A stretch of DNA of 64,000 nt, taken from NCBI RefSeq assembly GCF_014698045.1, contig NZ_JACJSE010000001.1:310001-374000 (forward strand), written 5' to 3'. Origin of the DNA: Aulosira sp. FACHB-615 (lineage in GTDB: Bacteria > Cyanobacteriota > Cyanobacteriia > Cyanobacteriales > Nostocaceae). Shown one piece after another: positions 51,641 through 61,203 of the stretch. The notes beneath the pieces were generated by a model. That model did not search any database. It saw only the letters and a list, made by a program, of their open reading frames with translations, and was not told the origin of the DNA. Position numbers and translations under genes: made by a program. Each line of letters begins with the position of its first letter. Position 1 is the stretch's first letter.

Positions 51641-53506
51641 GTGAATAAAAGATGGAGAAATGCGGGACTGTACGCACTACTGTTTCTTGTTGTCATTGCG
51701 CTGGGAACAGCATTCTTTGACAAACAACCACAAAGCCGAGAAACATGGCGATACAGTGACTTGATTCAAAAAGTTGAAGAAGGCAAACCCCTTAAAGATG
51801 AGAAGAATAAAAATGTACCTAAAGTTAGTTTAAGTGCAGATAGGTCTATTGCCTGGGCAACATACAAAGACGGTACTCAAAGGGTTGTCAACTTAGTCAA
51901 CGACCCTGACCTTGTTAATTATCTCACCTCCAAAGGCGTTGATATTTCAGTTAGGCCTCAAACCGATGAAGGCTTTTGGTTTAAAGCACTGAGCAGTTTA
52001 TTTTTCCCTGTACTGCTGTTAGTTGGTTTATTTTTCTTACTCCGCCGCGCTCAAAGTGGCCCCGGTAGCCAAGCCATGAACTTTGGTAAATCCAAAGCCA
52101 GAGTACAAATGGAACCCCAAACTCAAGTCACATTTGGTGATGTTGCGGGGATTGACCAAGCCAAACTTGAATTAAATGAAGTTGTAGACTTTCTGAAAAA
52201 CGCCGATCGCTTTACTGCTGTCGGTGCCAAAATTCCTAAAGGAGTATTATTAGTAGGGCCTCCAGGTACAGGTAAAACCTTATTGGCTCGTGCTGTAGCT
52301 GGGGAAGCTGGTGTACCTTTCTTCTCTATCTCTGGTTCTGAATTTGTAGAAATGTTCGTGGGTGTGGGTGCTTCCCGCGTCCGTGATTTATTTGAGCAAG
52401 CTAAATCTAACGCTCCTTGTATCGTCTTCATCGATGAAATTGACGCAGTTGGTCGTCAACGGGGTGCTGGTTTAGGCGGTGGTAACGATGAACGGGAACA
52501 AACCCTCAACCAGTTACTCACCGAAATGGATGGTTTTGAAGGTAACACCGGGATTATTATTATTGCTGCTACCAACCGTCCCGACGTTTTAGACGCAGCT
52601 TTATTACGTCCTGGTCGCTTTGACCGTCAAGTTGTTGTTGACCGTCCCGACTACGCCGGACGCAGCGAAATCCTGAAAGTTCACGCCCGTGGCAAAACCT
52701 TAGCCAAAGATGTGGACTTGGATAAAATTGCCCGTCGTACCCCTGGTTTCACAGGTGCAGATTTATCTAACTTGCTCAACGAAGCCGCAATTTTGGCAGC
52801 CCGCCGCAACTTAACCGAAATTTCGATGGATGAAATCAATGATGCCATCGATCGCGTGTTAGCTGGCCCAGAGAAGAAAGACCGGGTAATGAGCGAAAAA
52901 CGCAAGACCTTGGTAGCTTATCACGAAGCTGGTCACGCCTTAGTGGGTGCGTTGATGCCCGACTATGACCCAGTACAAAAGATTAGTATTATTCCTCGCG
53001 GTCGTGCCGGTGGTTTAACTTGGTTCACCCCCAGCGAAGACCGGATGGACACAGGTTTATACAGTCGCTCCTATCTGGAAAATCAGATGGCTGTGGCATT
53101 AGGTGGTCGTTTAGCCGAAGAAATTATCTTTGGTGAAGAAGAAGTTACCACAGGTGCTTCTAACGACCTACAACAGGTAGCAAGAGTAGCCCGTCAAATG
53201 ATCACTCGCTTTGGCATGAGCGATCGCTTGGGGCCTGTTGCGTTGGGTCGTCAACAAGGTAATATGTTCCTCGGACGCGATATTATGTCAGAGCGCGACT
53301 TTTCCGAAGAAACTGCTGCTGCCATTGACGAAGAAGTGCGGAAACTCGTAGATACAGCCTACATCCGCGCCAAAGAAGTATTAGTCAACAACCGTCACAT
53401 TCTTGATCAGTTAGCCCAAATGCTAGTTGATAAAGAAACAGTAGATGCTGAAGAATTGCAAGAAATTTTGGCAAATAATGATGTGAAAACTGCCGCCTTT
53501 GCTTAA
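51641..53506 (+). CDS. ftsH: ATP-dependent zinc metalloprotease FtsH
   Basis: 621 residues. Starts with GTG after AGGAG. Two N-terminal membrane helices (GLYALLFLVVIALGTAFF and FFPVLLLVGLFFLLRR) flank a lumenal/periplasmic segment. AAA+ domain: Walker A GPPGTGKT at 206-213, Walker B IVFIDEIDAVGRQRG, the second region of homology ATNRPDVLDAALLRPGRFDR. Protease: HEAGH at 428-432. Cyanobacterial thylakoid FtsH hexamers degrade damaged D1 in PSII repair; which paralogue this is cannot be decided by eye. Ends with a terminator. Confidence 0.97.
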   Translation: MNKRWRNAGLYALLFLVVIALGTAFFDKQPQSRETWRYSDLIQKVEEGKPLKDEKNKNVPKVSLSADRSIAWATYKDGTQRVVNLVNDPDLVNYLTSKGVDISVRPQTDEGFWFKALSSLFFPVLLLVGLFFLLRRAQSGPGSQAMNFGKSKARVQMEPQTQVTFGDVAGIDQAKLELNEVVDFLKNADRFTAVGAKIPKGVLLVGPPGTGKTLLARAVAGEAGVPFFSISGSEFVEMFVGVGASRVRDLFEQAKSNAPCIVFIDEIDAVGRQRGAGLGGGNDEREQTLNQLLTEMDGFEGNTGIIIIAATNRPDVLDAALLRPGRFDRQVVVDRPDYAGRSEILKVHARGKTLAKDVDLDKIARRTPGFTGADLSNLLNEAAILAARRNLTEISMDEINDAIDRVLAGPEKKDRVMSEKRKTLVAYHEAGHALVGALMPDYDPVQKISIIPRGRAGGLTWFTPSEDRMDTGLYSRSYLENQMAVALGGRLAEEIIFGEEEVTTGASNDLQQVARVARQMITRFGMSDRLGPVALGRQQGNMFLGRDIMSERDFSEETAAAIDEEVRKLVDTAYIRAKEVLVNNRHILDQLAQMLVDKETVDAEELQEILANNDVKTAAFA

Positions 53507-53538
53507 TCAACTGCGGTAATCATCTAAAATTTGGATTT

Positions 53539-53573
53539 GGGGTAGTTCTGAAAAAGAATTACCCCATTTTTTC
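53539..53573 (+). terminator. Terminator of ftsH
   Basis: Stem GGGGTAGTTCT / AGAATTACCCC with a GAAAA loop and a T-rich tail (ATTTTTT). One G-T pair. About 33 bp after the stop. Confidence 0.8.
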
Positions 53574-53642
53574 TTTGAATTCTTTGTGTCCTACCCTGTG
53601 GTTGATATTGAGACAGCTAATTTTCTGCATAAGATTTAGATA

Positions 53643-53711
53643 AAATTAACCGCAGATGTAGACGCGCTTTGCGCGGCTTCCCGAAGGGTACACGGATAAA
53701 CGCAGATAAAA
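53643..53711. repeat. Dispersed GC-rich repeat before the WD40 gene
   Basis: TTAACCGCAGATG then ACGCGCTTTGCGCGGCTTCC and CGAAGGGTACACGGATAAACG, with a hairpin CGCGCTTTGCGCG. A related TTAACCGCAGATG sequence is near 58410. Typical dispersed repeat of Nostocales spacers, to my knowledge. Confidence 0.6.
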
Positions 53712-54749
53712 ATGAACTTGATAACTAACCAATCCTCAGAATTTGCTACTTATGATTCCGGGATGCTGTCAGATTATGTCACAGCATTAGCTTGGTCTCC
53801 TGGAGGTGAAATTCTCGCGGCGACATCTGCGGCTGGCGAGGTGGTGCTATGGAATGATGGCAATGCCATAGAGTTGCAAAGTGGTAGTGGTAAATCTGTA
53901 GACTGTGTGGCTTTTTCGGCTGATGGCAAATTTTTAGCCGTTGGTGGACAGGATGGACAAGTCAAAATTTGGCGGGAACAGGAACTCATCGCCACCTTAG
54001 AAAATGCACCAGCCTGGGTAGATAAGTTGGCTTGGAATCATACTAGTAACTTACTGGCTTTTAGTTTGGGGCGTTACGTGCAAGTCTGGGATGCCGATTT
54101 GGGTGAGATAGTCGTCACCTTGAATTTTGATAACTCCTCCGTTTTAGGGATAGATTGGCGTAGTGATGGCCAGTATTTAGCAATTAGCGGCTATCAAGGA
54201 GTCAAAATTTGGGAAAGTCAAAACTGGGATGAAGAACCCTATTTTCTGGCTATGCCAACTGTCAGTGTAGCTATGGGTTGGTCGCCTGATAGCAAATATC
54301 TGGCTTCCGGTAATATGGATCGCAGCGTCACGGTATTGGAATGGGGCAACCCCGACCCGTGGATTATGCGTGGCTTTCCTGGTAAGATTCGGCAGTTGTC
54401 ATGGTCGGAAGCTACTACCGAACTGGGTGCGCCTATTCTGGCTTCTTCCAGTGTTGAGGGTATTGTCGTCTGGGAAAAGTTAGAGGATGAATCTCTAGGT
54501 TGGGAAGCGCGGGTGTTGACTAATCATGTGGATGTGATTAATGCGATCGCATTTGCACCCCACAGCTTCTTATTAGCCTCCGCCGGCGCTGATGGTTTAT
54601 TGTGTTTGTGGTCAGAAGCAGCACAAGTATCTCAAATTCTCACAGGTGCTACCGCCGGGTTCTCTACCTTAGCTTGGCATTCTCAAGGCAAGTTTCTCGC
54701 CGCAGGTGGTGAACAAGGCGAATTAATTATCTGGTCAAACGAAGTCTGA
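53712..54749 (+). CDS. WD40-repeat protein, probable single propeller
   Basis: 345 residues, about seven WD40 units (for example VTALAWSPGGEILAATSAAG, VAMGWSPDSKYLASGNMDRS, INAIAFAPHSFLLASAGADG and FSTLAWHSQGKFLAAGGEQG with the terminal LIIWSNEV), hence one seven-bladed propeller. No signal, membrane or enzyme domain. WD40 propellers act as binding scaffolds. Unlike the 14-repeat STAND protein at 2305, this one stands alone without ATPase. A Zn/Mn-binding lipoprotein gene follows; no shared operon is evident. Confidence 0.88.
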   Translation: MNLITNQSSEFATYDSGMLSDYVTALAWSPGGEILAATSAAGEVVLWNDGNAIELQSGSGKSVDCVAFSADGKFLAVGGQDGQVKIWREQELIATLENAPAWVDKLAWNHTSNLLAFSLGRYVQVWDADLGEIVVTLNFDNSSVLGIDWRSDGQYLAISGYQGVKIWESQNWDEEPYFLAMPTVSVAMGWSPDSKYLASGNMDRSVTVLEWGNPDPWIMRGFPGKIRQLSWSEATTELGAPILASSSVEGIVVWEKLEDESLGWEARVLTNHVDVINAIAFAPHSFLLASAGADGLLCLWSEAAQVSQILTGATAGFSTLAWHSQGKFLAAGGEQGELIIWSNEV

Positions 54750-54885
54750 AGTCTGAAATGGTCTCATAATTTTTTCTGGCATTTTGTTTTTTACTTAACA
54801 ACAAGGGAGACAGAGTATTTATTGATAAAAGTTTACTTATTTTATGGCTTATTCCTGAATATTTAATATTTCACTGTTATTTAAT

Positions 54886-54900
54886 AATAATGATTATTGT
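54886..54900. promoter_or_regulatory. Zur-box-like palindrome upstream of the metal-binding lipoprotein
   Basis: TAATAATGATTATTG, an inverted repeat of 6-1-6 type. It matches about 11 of 14 positions of the cyanobacterial Zur consensus TGATAATNATTATCA as I recall it. It lies about 35 bp before the ATG at 54935, in promoter position. Confidence 0.55.
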
Positions 54901-54934
54901 TAAATTTATTCAGGAAAGCTACTAGCCCTTGATT

Positions 54935-55924
54935 ATGCTCAATAAATTGCTATTTAATACTTTGTTACGGGCTGCTTGCGTTAGTTTTTTGATTGGCTTG
55001 GTTGGTTGTACAAGACAAGCGACTCAAACTTCCTTTACACAAACGACAACAGCAGATGAAAATCTACCCAAAGTTGTTGCTACAACCAGTATATTGTGTG
55101 ACTTAATCAAACAAGTTGCTGAAAATACAGTCAACCTTGCTTGTTTAATTCCCCCAGGTACAGACCCCCATAACTATCAACCAAAAGCCGCAGATAAGGA
55201 AACTATCGACCAAGCTAATCTGATTTTCTACAATGGCTATAATTTTGAACCAGGCTTGATCAAAACTATAAAATCAAGTAGTAATACTGCACCAAAAATA
55301 GCCGTGAGTCAGTTAGCAGTGCCAAAACCACAAAGATTTATTGAAGATGGCAAAAGAGTTATCGACCCCCATATTTGGCACAATCCGAAAAATGGCATCA
55401 AAATGGTTGAGGTTATTAACAATAACCTGAAAAAGCTAGAGCCTAATAATGCAGCAATTTATAATCAAAATACTAAACAAATTAAAAGTGAATTAACTCA
55501 ATTAGATAGTTGGATAAAAACCAGAATTGCTAGTATTCCTAGTGATAAACGTGAATTAGTTATCAGTCATAATGCACTGGCTTATTATGCTAAAGCCTAT
55601 GGGATGACTTTAGTGGGGGTATTGGCTGGTATTAATCCCGAAAATCAACCAACAGATAGGCAGTTAAATAGTTTAGTTAAAAATATTCAACAAGCTAAAA
55701 TACCAACTATTTTTGCTGAGAAAAATATTAATAAACAGTTAATTCAATCGATAGCCCAAACAGCAGAAGTCAGAGTTTCGGAAAGGGAACTTTATACTGA
55801 TGGTCTTGGAGATGCCAATAGTGATGCTAATAGTTATCAAAAAATGTTGGAAGCAAATACACGCACTATTGTAGAAGGTTTGGGAGGAACTTATTTAATC
55901 TTTACACCGAAGGCTAGTAAGTAG
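54935..55924 (+). CDS. Metal (Zn/Mn) ABC transporter substrate-binding lipoprotein
   Basis: 329 residues from the ATG at 54935. The lipoprotein signal ends LIGLVGC. Cluster A-I binding protein: VVATTSILCDLIKQVAEN, first His in PPGTDPHNYQPKAADK, second in DPHIWHNPKNGIKMVEVINN, the third in ELVISHNALAYYAKAYGM, and DGLGDANSDANSYQKMLEAN with the last ligand Asp. The His-rich loop of ZnuA is absent, so Mn is possible, but the Zur-like box argues for Zn. No permease or ATPase gene adjoins; it would have to use a transporter elsewhere. Confidence 0.9.
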   Translation: MLNKLLFNTLLRAACVSFLIGLVGCTRQATQTSFTQTTTADENLPKVVATTSILCDLIKQVAENTVNLACLIPPGTDPHNYQPKAADKETIDQANLIFYNGYNFEPGLIKTIKSSSNTAPKIAVSQLAVPKPQRFIEDGKRVIDPHIWHNPKNGIKMVEVINNNLKKLEPNNAAIYNQNTKQIKSELTQLDSWIKTRIASIPSDKRELVISHNALAYYAKAYGMTLVGVLAGINPENQPTDRQLNSLVKNIQQAKIPTIFAEKNINKQLIQSIAQTAEVRVSERELYTDGLGDANSDANSYQKMLEANTRTIVEGLGGTYLIFTPKASK

Positions 55925-56027
55925 CATAAATGAAAATTCAGCAATGTTAACTAAAAAATCCTCTTGGGAACAGGTGGTACATTTACCGATGTCTTACCTT
56001 TAAAACTCAGAAAAGTAGGTGCATCAG

Positions 56028-56696
56028 ATGAATAGAATTCTTATTGCGGAGGATGAACCCAGAATTGCCGCTTTTATTGAGAAAGGATTGCGTTCTCACG
56101 GTTTTACAACGTCTGTGGCGGTTGATGCACGTTCAGCTACGGAAATGGCTTTAGGTAGTGCTTTTGACTTGATGATTTTGGATTTAGGACTACCGGGTAA
56201 GGACGGCTTGGGTGTTTTAGAAGAAATACGCGGACAAGGTGAGAATTTTCCTGTAATTATTTTGACTGCGCGTGATGATATTCAAGATAAAGTTGCAGGT
56301 TTTGAAGCTGGTGCTGATGACTATATTACTAAGCCTTTTCGCTTTGAAGAATTATTAGTACGGGTAAAAGCGCGATTACGCAACAGTGTTAGTAACCAAG
56401 GTACTGATGAGATGGTGCTGAAGGTGGGAAATGTAGTTTTAGATTTGCGATCGCGTAAAGTAAAAGTGGGTAACAAAACTGTAGAATTACCAGCACGGGA
56501 GTTTACCCTGGCAGAAACTTTCTTTCGCCACCCCGGACAAGTTTTAAGCCGTGAACAATTGTTAGATAGGGTGTGGGGTTATGACTATGATCCAGGTTCT
56601 AATATTGTCGATGTTTATGTAGGATATTTGCGAAAAAAACTCGGCAACCACCTCATCGAAACTGTCAGAGGTATGGGTTATCGTCTGCGAACATGA
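56028..56696 (+). CDS. OmpR-family response regulator
   Basis: 222 residues from the ATG at 56028; a GTG three codons upstream is possible. Receiver ILIAEDEPRIAAFIEKGLRS with phospho-Asp in LMILDLGLPGKDG and the Lys in DDYITKPFRF. Winged-helix C-terminal domain: LPAREFTLAETFFRHPGQVL, RVWGYDYDPGSNIVDVYVGY and LIETVRGMGYRLRT. Paired with the sensor kinase 116 bp downstream, same strand. Signal unknown; position after the metal lipoprotein allows a metal-related role, without proof. Confidence 0.93.
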   Translation: MNRILIAEDEPRIAAFIEKGLRSHGFTTSVAVDARSATEMALGSAFDLMILDLGLPGKDGLGVLEEIRGQGENFPVIILTARDDIQDKVAGFEAGADDYITKPFRFEELLVRVKARLRNSVSNQGTDEMVLKVGNVVLDLRSRKVKVGNKTVELPAREFTLAETFFRHPGQVLSREQLLDRVWGYDYDPGSNIVDVYVGYLRKKLGNHLIETVRGMGYRLRT

Positions 56697-56812
56697 GAAA
56701 TTTCTCATTAAACTTTTATCTGTTTATCGTATACTCAAGAAAATCATCAATAGTAAAAATGCGACAGATAAGGTTTTTATAGATAATTTATCCGTCGCAT
56801 TGTTATTTAAAA

Positions 56813-58363
56813 ATGAGAAAAATTCAAAATCATCAACAAGAAGTCAAAACTAACTTTTTGAAAAATTTTAAGGGTCTGTTTTGGGCGACACGTACTCAAA
56901 TACTTTTTTGGTATTTTCTCATTTTATGTTTTATATTTATCTTTTTTGTGCCAGTATTTCGTTATTTTTTATATGCCCAAGTTGATAGGCGGGTGCATAA
57001 GGAAATTAATGAAAAGATGGGGATTTTTTTAGAATTAGTTAATGGTAAACCTCAATTCTTAGATTATCTCGAAAATAGGGAAGCAGATGAGACAATTAAT
57101 CTTTTAAGAGAAGCAGATAACCGCTTAATTAAAGCTCCCAAATCTTTAGATGAATTAAAAGATTTTTTTGATGCTTTTTTGGTAAATCAAATTCCTGAAG
57201 ACGATACTTTTTTAATTGCGCTAACAGAAGGTAAATTTTACAAATCTAGCCCTAGAGGTAGACCAAAAGAACTGAGTAGAGATTCAAAACTAATTCGCTA
57301 TTGGTCAAACTTAACTCAACCAGAGGAAGGGGAAAAAATAATTCCGGGTAGCAGTGTTGGGAATATTATTTATTTGGCTCAACCTGTGAAAATTAACGGA
57401 GAAGTTATCGGAGTATTTGTTATTGCCCACACTACAGCCGGGGAACATGGCGAGGTGGGAGAAGCTATCAGTGTGATTATTCCTGTAAGTGTAGGAATTA
57501 TATTATTAGCTTTAGTTTTAGCTTGGTTTGCTTCAGGAAGAATCCTCGCACCCTTACGCTTGTTAACTCAAACTGCACGGAATATTAGCGAGTCTGATTT
57601 AAATCAACGCCTTTCTATAGTTGGTGAGGGTGAACTTGCAGAATTAACAGCTACTTTTAATGAAATGATGGATAGGTTGGAAGCTGCTTTTATTAGCCAA
57701 CGTAATTTTATTAATGACGCGGGGCATGAATTACGTACACCAATTACGATTATTCGTGGTCATTTAGAGTTGATGGGTGATGACCCAGAAGAAATAAAAG
57801 AAACTCTAGCTTTAGTCATGGATGAATTAGAACGGATGAACCGATTTGTGAATGATTTAAGTTTACTGGCAAAGGCGGAACGTCCTGATTTTTTATGTTT
57901 AGAAACAGTTGATGTTTGCGCCTTAATTGAAGAACTGTTTGTGAAGGTTCAAGCTTTGGGCGATCGCAACTGGCAACTAAGAGCCACTGCTAAAGGTAAA
58001 ATTGTTGCAGATCGCCAGCGTTTGACTCAGGCTGTAATGAATTTAGTGCAGAATGCTACACAGCATACAAAAACTACTGATACCATCACCCTGGGTTCGG
58101 CTATTCGTCACGGTAAAATTTGCTTTTGGGTCAGCGATACTGGTGAGGGTATTGCTAAAGTAGACCAAAAAAGAATTTTTGAACGTTTTGCGCGTGCGGC
58201 AAACAGTCGCCGTCGTTCTGAAGGAGCCGGGTTAGGATTATCTATAGTTCAAGCTATTGTAGAGGCTCACGCTGGAGAAATGACTCTCGAAAGTCAACTA
58301 GGAACAGGAGCCACATTTACAATTACTTTACCTGTGGAACCGTCCCAAGAGAGCAATAATTAA
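56813..58363 (+). CDS. Sensor histidine kinase with HAMP domain
   Basis: 516 residues. Two membrane helices (TQILFWYFLILCFIFIFFVP and SVIIPVSVGIILLALVLAWF) flank a ~160-residue periplasmic sensor domain. HAMP follows (SGRILAPLRLLTQTARNISE), then HisKA with FINDAGHELRTPITIIRGHL and HATPase with the N box (LTQAVMNLVQNATQHT) and GAGLGLSIVQAIVEAH. Cognate to the OmpR regulator just upstream. The spacing to the regulator is 116 bp, AT-rich. Confidence 0.93.
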   Translation: MRKIQNHQQEVKTNFLKNFKGLFWATRTQILFWYFLILCFIFIFFVPVFRYFLYAQVDRRVHKEINEKMGIFLELVNGKPQFLDYLENREADETINLLREADNRLIKAPKSLDELKDFFDAFLVNQIPEDDTFLIALTEGKFYKSSPRGRPKELSRDSKLIRYWSNLTQPEEGEKIIPGSSVGNIIYLAQPVKINGEVIGVFVIAHTTAGEHGEVGEAISVIIPVSVGIILLALVLAWFASGRILAPLRLLTQTARNISESDLNQRLSIVGEGELAELTATFNEMMDRLEAAFISQRNFINDAGHELRTPITIIRGHLELMGDDPEEIKETLALVMDELERMNRFVNDLSLLAKAERPDFLCLETVDVCALIEELFVKVQALGDRNWQLRATAKGKIVADRQRLTQAVMNLVQNATQHTKTTDTITLGSAIRHGKICFWVSDTGEGIAKVDQKRIFERFARAANSRRRSEGAGLGLSIVQAIVEAHAGEMTLESQLGTGATFTITLPVEPSQESNN

Positions 58364-58517
58364 AAGATTACAGCCTTTCTTAACCTAGTGAGGTACAGAC
58401 AAAAATAATTAACCGCAGATGGATGCAGATGGATTTGTCCTTCAGTCAACTAGTCAACGCTATCTTGATAAAGTAAAAATAGAATCATCTCAATGTAATT
58501 GGTAGAACTCAAGTTTT

Positions 58518-58979
58518 ATGATGCCTCTACAAAAAACTATAGTCGGCATTTTTAATGCTGTGTTAGTTTTAGCGATCGCTGGTTGTGATATTGTATCAAA
58601 TCAAGACAAATTGCCAGAAACTCCTGCAAGTGTAGAATCTGCATTCACAAATAAATATTCTGAAAAACCGCGTCTCTGGCAAAGAAATTATTATGGATAT
58701 GAAGCAACTTTTATTAAAAAAAATGTTAAATACGAAGCTGAGTTTTCTGAGACAGGTGAATGGTTAGAAACAGAATACTATGTGACTGAGAAAGAATTTC
58801 CTGATGTTATTTTAAAACGTATTCGCCAAGAATATCCAACATTTAAAATTACCAAATATGAAATTGAAATTACACCCAAAGGTAACTTTTATGAAGTAGA
58901 TATTACTGATGGTGAAATGGAATATGAATTATATTTTGATGTTCATGGCAATACACAAGTAGATATGTATGAAGATTAA
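58518..58979 (+). CDS. PepSY-like small lipoprotein
   Basis: 153 residues (a second ATG follows directly). Lipobox VLAIAGC. The mature part has two PepSY/BLIP-type repeats: ATFIKKNVKYEAEFSETGEW and VILKRIRQEYPTFKITKYEI followed by FYEVDITDGEMEYELYFDVH. Periplasmic domains of this type bind peptides or metals and often neighbour two-component systems. It lies just after the sensor kinase gene and before the porin, so it may belong to that regulon. Confidence 0.8.
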   Translation: MMPLQKTIVGIFNAVLVLAIAGCDIVSNQDKLPETPASVESAFTNKYSEKPRLWQRNYYGYEATFIKKNVKYEAEFSETGEWLETEYYVTEKEFPDVILKRIRQEYPTFKITKYEIEITPKGNFYEVDITDGEMEYELYFDVHGNTQVDMYED

Positions 58980-59079
58980 GTTTAATCATGAGAAAATTCT
59001 CATGATTTATCAGCTTAATTTAAGATTCAATTAATATAGAGTTAATACAAAGTATTGATCATTAACTCTGGCTTTTCCC

Positions 59080-60654
59080 ATGTCTAATGTGTGTAAAAAA
59101 ATAACTTTTTTATCAAGCTTATTATTCTCCACATTTCCAACTATTTCACCAACTTTTGCCGGAGAAACTCAGCTAGATACACCTCAAAAAGAACTAGCAC
59201 AATTAACTTCAGTTTCTCAACTGTCTGATATTCTACCTACAGACTGGGCGTTTCAGGCTTTACAATCTTTGGTAGAAAGATATGGTTGTATTGCTGGTTA
59301 TTCTAATGGCAGTTATTTAGGCAATAGTGCAATGTCACGTTATGAGTTTGCCGCAGCTTTAAATACTTGTCTAGCGAAAATTCAAGAAATCATAACTACA
59401 GCAAAAGATAGTTCTATAACTAAAGTAGACTTAGATTTAATTCAAAAACTCCAAGCAAAATTTTCTGCTGAATTATCCATAATTCGCAATCGTGTAGAAA
59501 CTTTAGAAAGTCACACTTCTAATTTAGCAGCAAATCAATTTGCTACCACTACAAAACTAGAAGCGGAAGTTATTATAGGCGCGGCTGGCGTTTTTGGTGA
59601 AACAGTTGCCGATAAAGATGATCATCTTAATAACAATCTTGATTTAAATACAAATCTCACCTTAGCTCAACGTGTGCGGTTAAATTTTCTCACGAGTTTT
59701 ACTGGTAAAGATGAATTAAATATCCGTTTAGAGTCAGGTAATATTCCTGAATTTGATGAAAATATTACCGGAACAGGAATGACACGTTTAGGTTTTGATG
59801 AAGATACGAATAATAATATTGGTCTAGATGAAGTATATTATGCTTTCCCGATTGGAGATAGAATCAAAACCACAATTGCTATCACTGAAATGGAGTTAAA
59901 TGATATTGCTAAACCAATCAATCCTTTAGCAAGTAGTGATAGTGGTGCAGTTTCCCGTTTTGGTAGATATAACCCGATTGTAAGAGGTATAGATGGCACA
60001 GGGTTAGGAATAAATTATCAAATCAATAATAATACTAATTTTGGCTTTGCTTATCTAACTAATAATGCAGCTTTACCAACAGAAAAAAACGGTTTATTTA
60101 ATGGTAATTTTGCTGCACTGGGAAATGTTACTTATCAACCAACTCACAATTTAGGCATTGCTTTTACCTATATTCATACTTACTATGCAGGCGGTGGAGC
60201 AAGTGACGTAAATTTGACAGGTAGCACGGGTAGTTTAACAGCGCGTAGCCCTTTTGGTAATGTTTCAACCACAGCCAACTCCTTTGGTTTAGAAACTAGC
60301 TGGCGAATCAATCCTAAGTTTATTGTTTCTGGTTGGGTGGGATATACACAAGCAGAGTCACCAGTCACAAATGATAATGCAGAGATTTTAAATTATGCCA
60401 TTAGTTTAGCTTTTCCTGATTTGGGTAGTGAGGGTAATTTAGCAGGTTTAGTTGTGGGAATGCCACCAAAAGTTATTAATAGTAGTTTGCTGGCTGATCA
60501 TGATACTTCCTTACATATAGAAGGTTTTTATCGATTTCAGGTGACAGAGAATATTTCGATTACTCCAGGAATATTTTTAATTACTAACCCTGAACATAAT
60601 GCCAATCACGATAGTCTTTTAGTCGGAACTATTCGCACCAGCTTAGAATTTTAA
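59080..60654 (+). CDS. SLH-domain outer-membrane porin (iron-uptake type family)
   Basis: 524 residues. Signal peptide (to about TFAGE). SLH module: SVSQLSDILPTDWAFQALQS, LVERYGCIAGYSNGSYLGNS and MSRYEFAAALNTCLAKIQEI, which binds the pyruvylated cell wall. A coiled-coil follows (~105-150), then an OprB-like beta-barrel (DKDDHLNNNLDLNTNLTLAQ and later DTSLHIEGFYRFQVTENISI) ending with F. This SLH-OprB arrangement is the cyanobacterial major porin family. Stops 4 bp beyond the stop of the convergent receiver gene. Confidence 0.9.
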   Translation: MSNVCKKITFLSSLLFSTFPTISPTFAGETQLDTPQKELAQLTSVSQLSDILPTDWAFQALQSLVERYGCIAGYSNGSYLGNSAMSRYEFAAALNTCLAKIQEIITTAKDSSITKVDLDLIQKLQAKFSAELSIIRNRVETLESHTSNLAANQFATTTKLEAEVIIGAAGVFGETVADKDDHLNNNLDLNTNLTLAQRVRLNFLTSFTGKDELNIRLESGNIPEFDENITGTGMTRLGFDEDTNNNIGLDEVYYAFPIGDRIKTTIAITEMELNDIAKPINPLASSDSGAVSRFGRYNPIVRGIDGTGLGINYQINNNTNFGFAYLTNNAALPTEKNGLFNGNFAALGNVTYQPTHNLGIAFTYIHTYYAGGGASDVNLTGSTGSLTARSPFGNVSTTANSFGLETSWRINPKFIVSGWVGYTQAESPVTNDNAEILNYAISLAFPDLGSEGNLAGLVVGMPPKVINSSLLADHDTSLHIEGFYRFQVTENISITPGIFLITNPEHNANHDSLLVGTIRTSLEF

Positions 60655-61016
60655 TTATTTGGCGATAAATGAGCGCGAACGCTGTTCAATAAATCGGTAA
60701 ATTTAAATGGTTTACTGATGTAAGGGACAGCTTTATTTCCTGATTGAGAAACTTTTTTTAAAATGTCATGATTTGCGCTAACTATGATGGTGGGAATCAG
60801 TAAATTATGTTCGCGTAATTCAGACATAACTGTTAAACCATCCTTGACAGAGATATTAATATCTAATAACAATAAATCAAATTTGGCTGTAGTTAACATT
60901 TGTAAAGCTTGTTCGCCATTATTTGCGATCGCAGTATTAAAACCATTCTGCCGCAAGCCTTTTTCAATAAATGATGCAATCCGAATTTCATCTTCAACAA
61001 TCAAAATTTTCTGCAT
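60651..61016 (-). CDS. Stand-alone receiver domain protein
   Basis: 121 residues from the ATG at 61016 with AGGAG at proper spacing (TCAGGAGTAATCATG). The receiver fold is complete: ILIVEDEIRIASFIEKGLRQ, phospho-Asp in LLLLDINISVKDGL, the Thr/Ser at TIIVSANHD, Lys in PYISKPFKFTDL. It has no output domain. Its N-terminal half is close to the OmpR regulator at 56028 (EDEPRIAAFIEKGLRS vs EDEIRIASFIEKGLRQ), so it may be a truncated paralogue or a phosphate sink for the same kinase. Confidence 0.9.
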   Translation of the reverse strand: MQKILIVEDEIRIASFIEKGLRQNGFNTAIANNGEQALQMLTTAKFDLLLLDINISVKDGLTVMSELREHNLLIPTIIVSANHDILKKVSQSGNKAVPYISKPFKFTDLLNSVRAHLSPNN

Positions 61017-61203
61017 GATTACTCCTGATTTATCCACATTTAAAATTCCCCAAAATTACCGTATAAATAGTAAATTTTGGGGAAATATTTCAATTCAAAT
61101 TAAGTAAGTCGGTGGGGAAACATAACTATGTTAAGAAAAAAATCAAACTAAAACCCTTTTTCCTCCTGCCTCTTCCCAACTACAAATATTTACTTTGCTA
61201 TAC

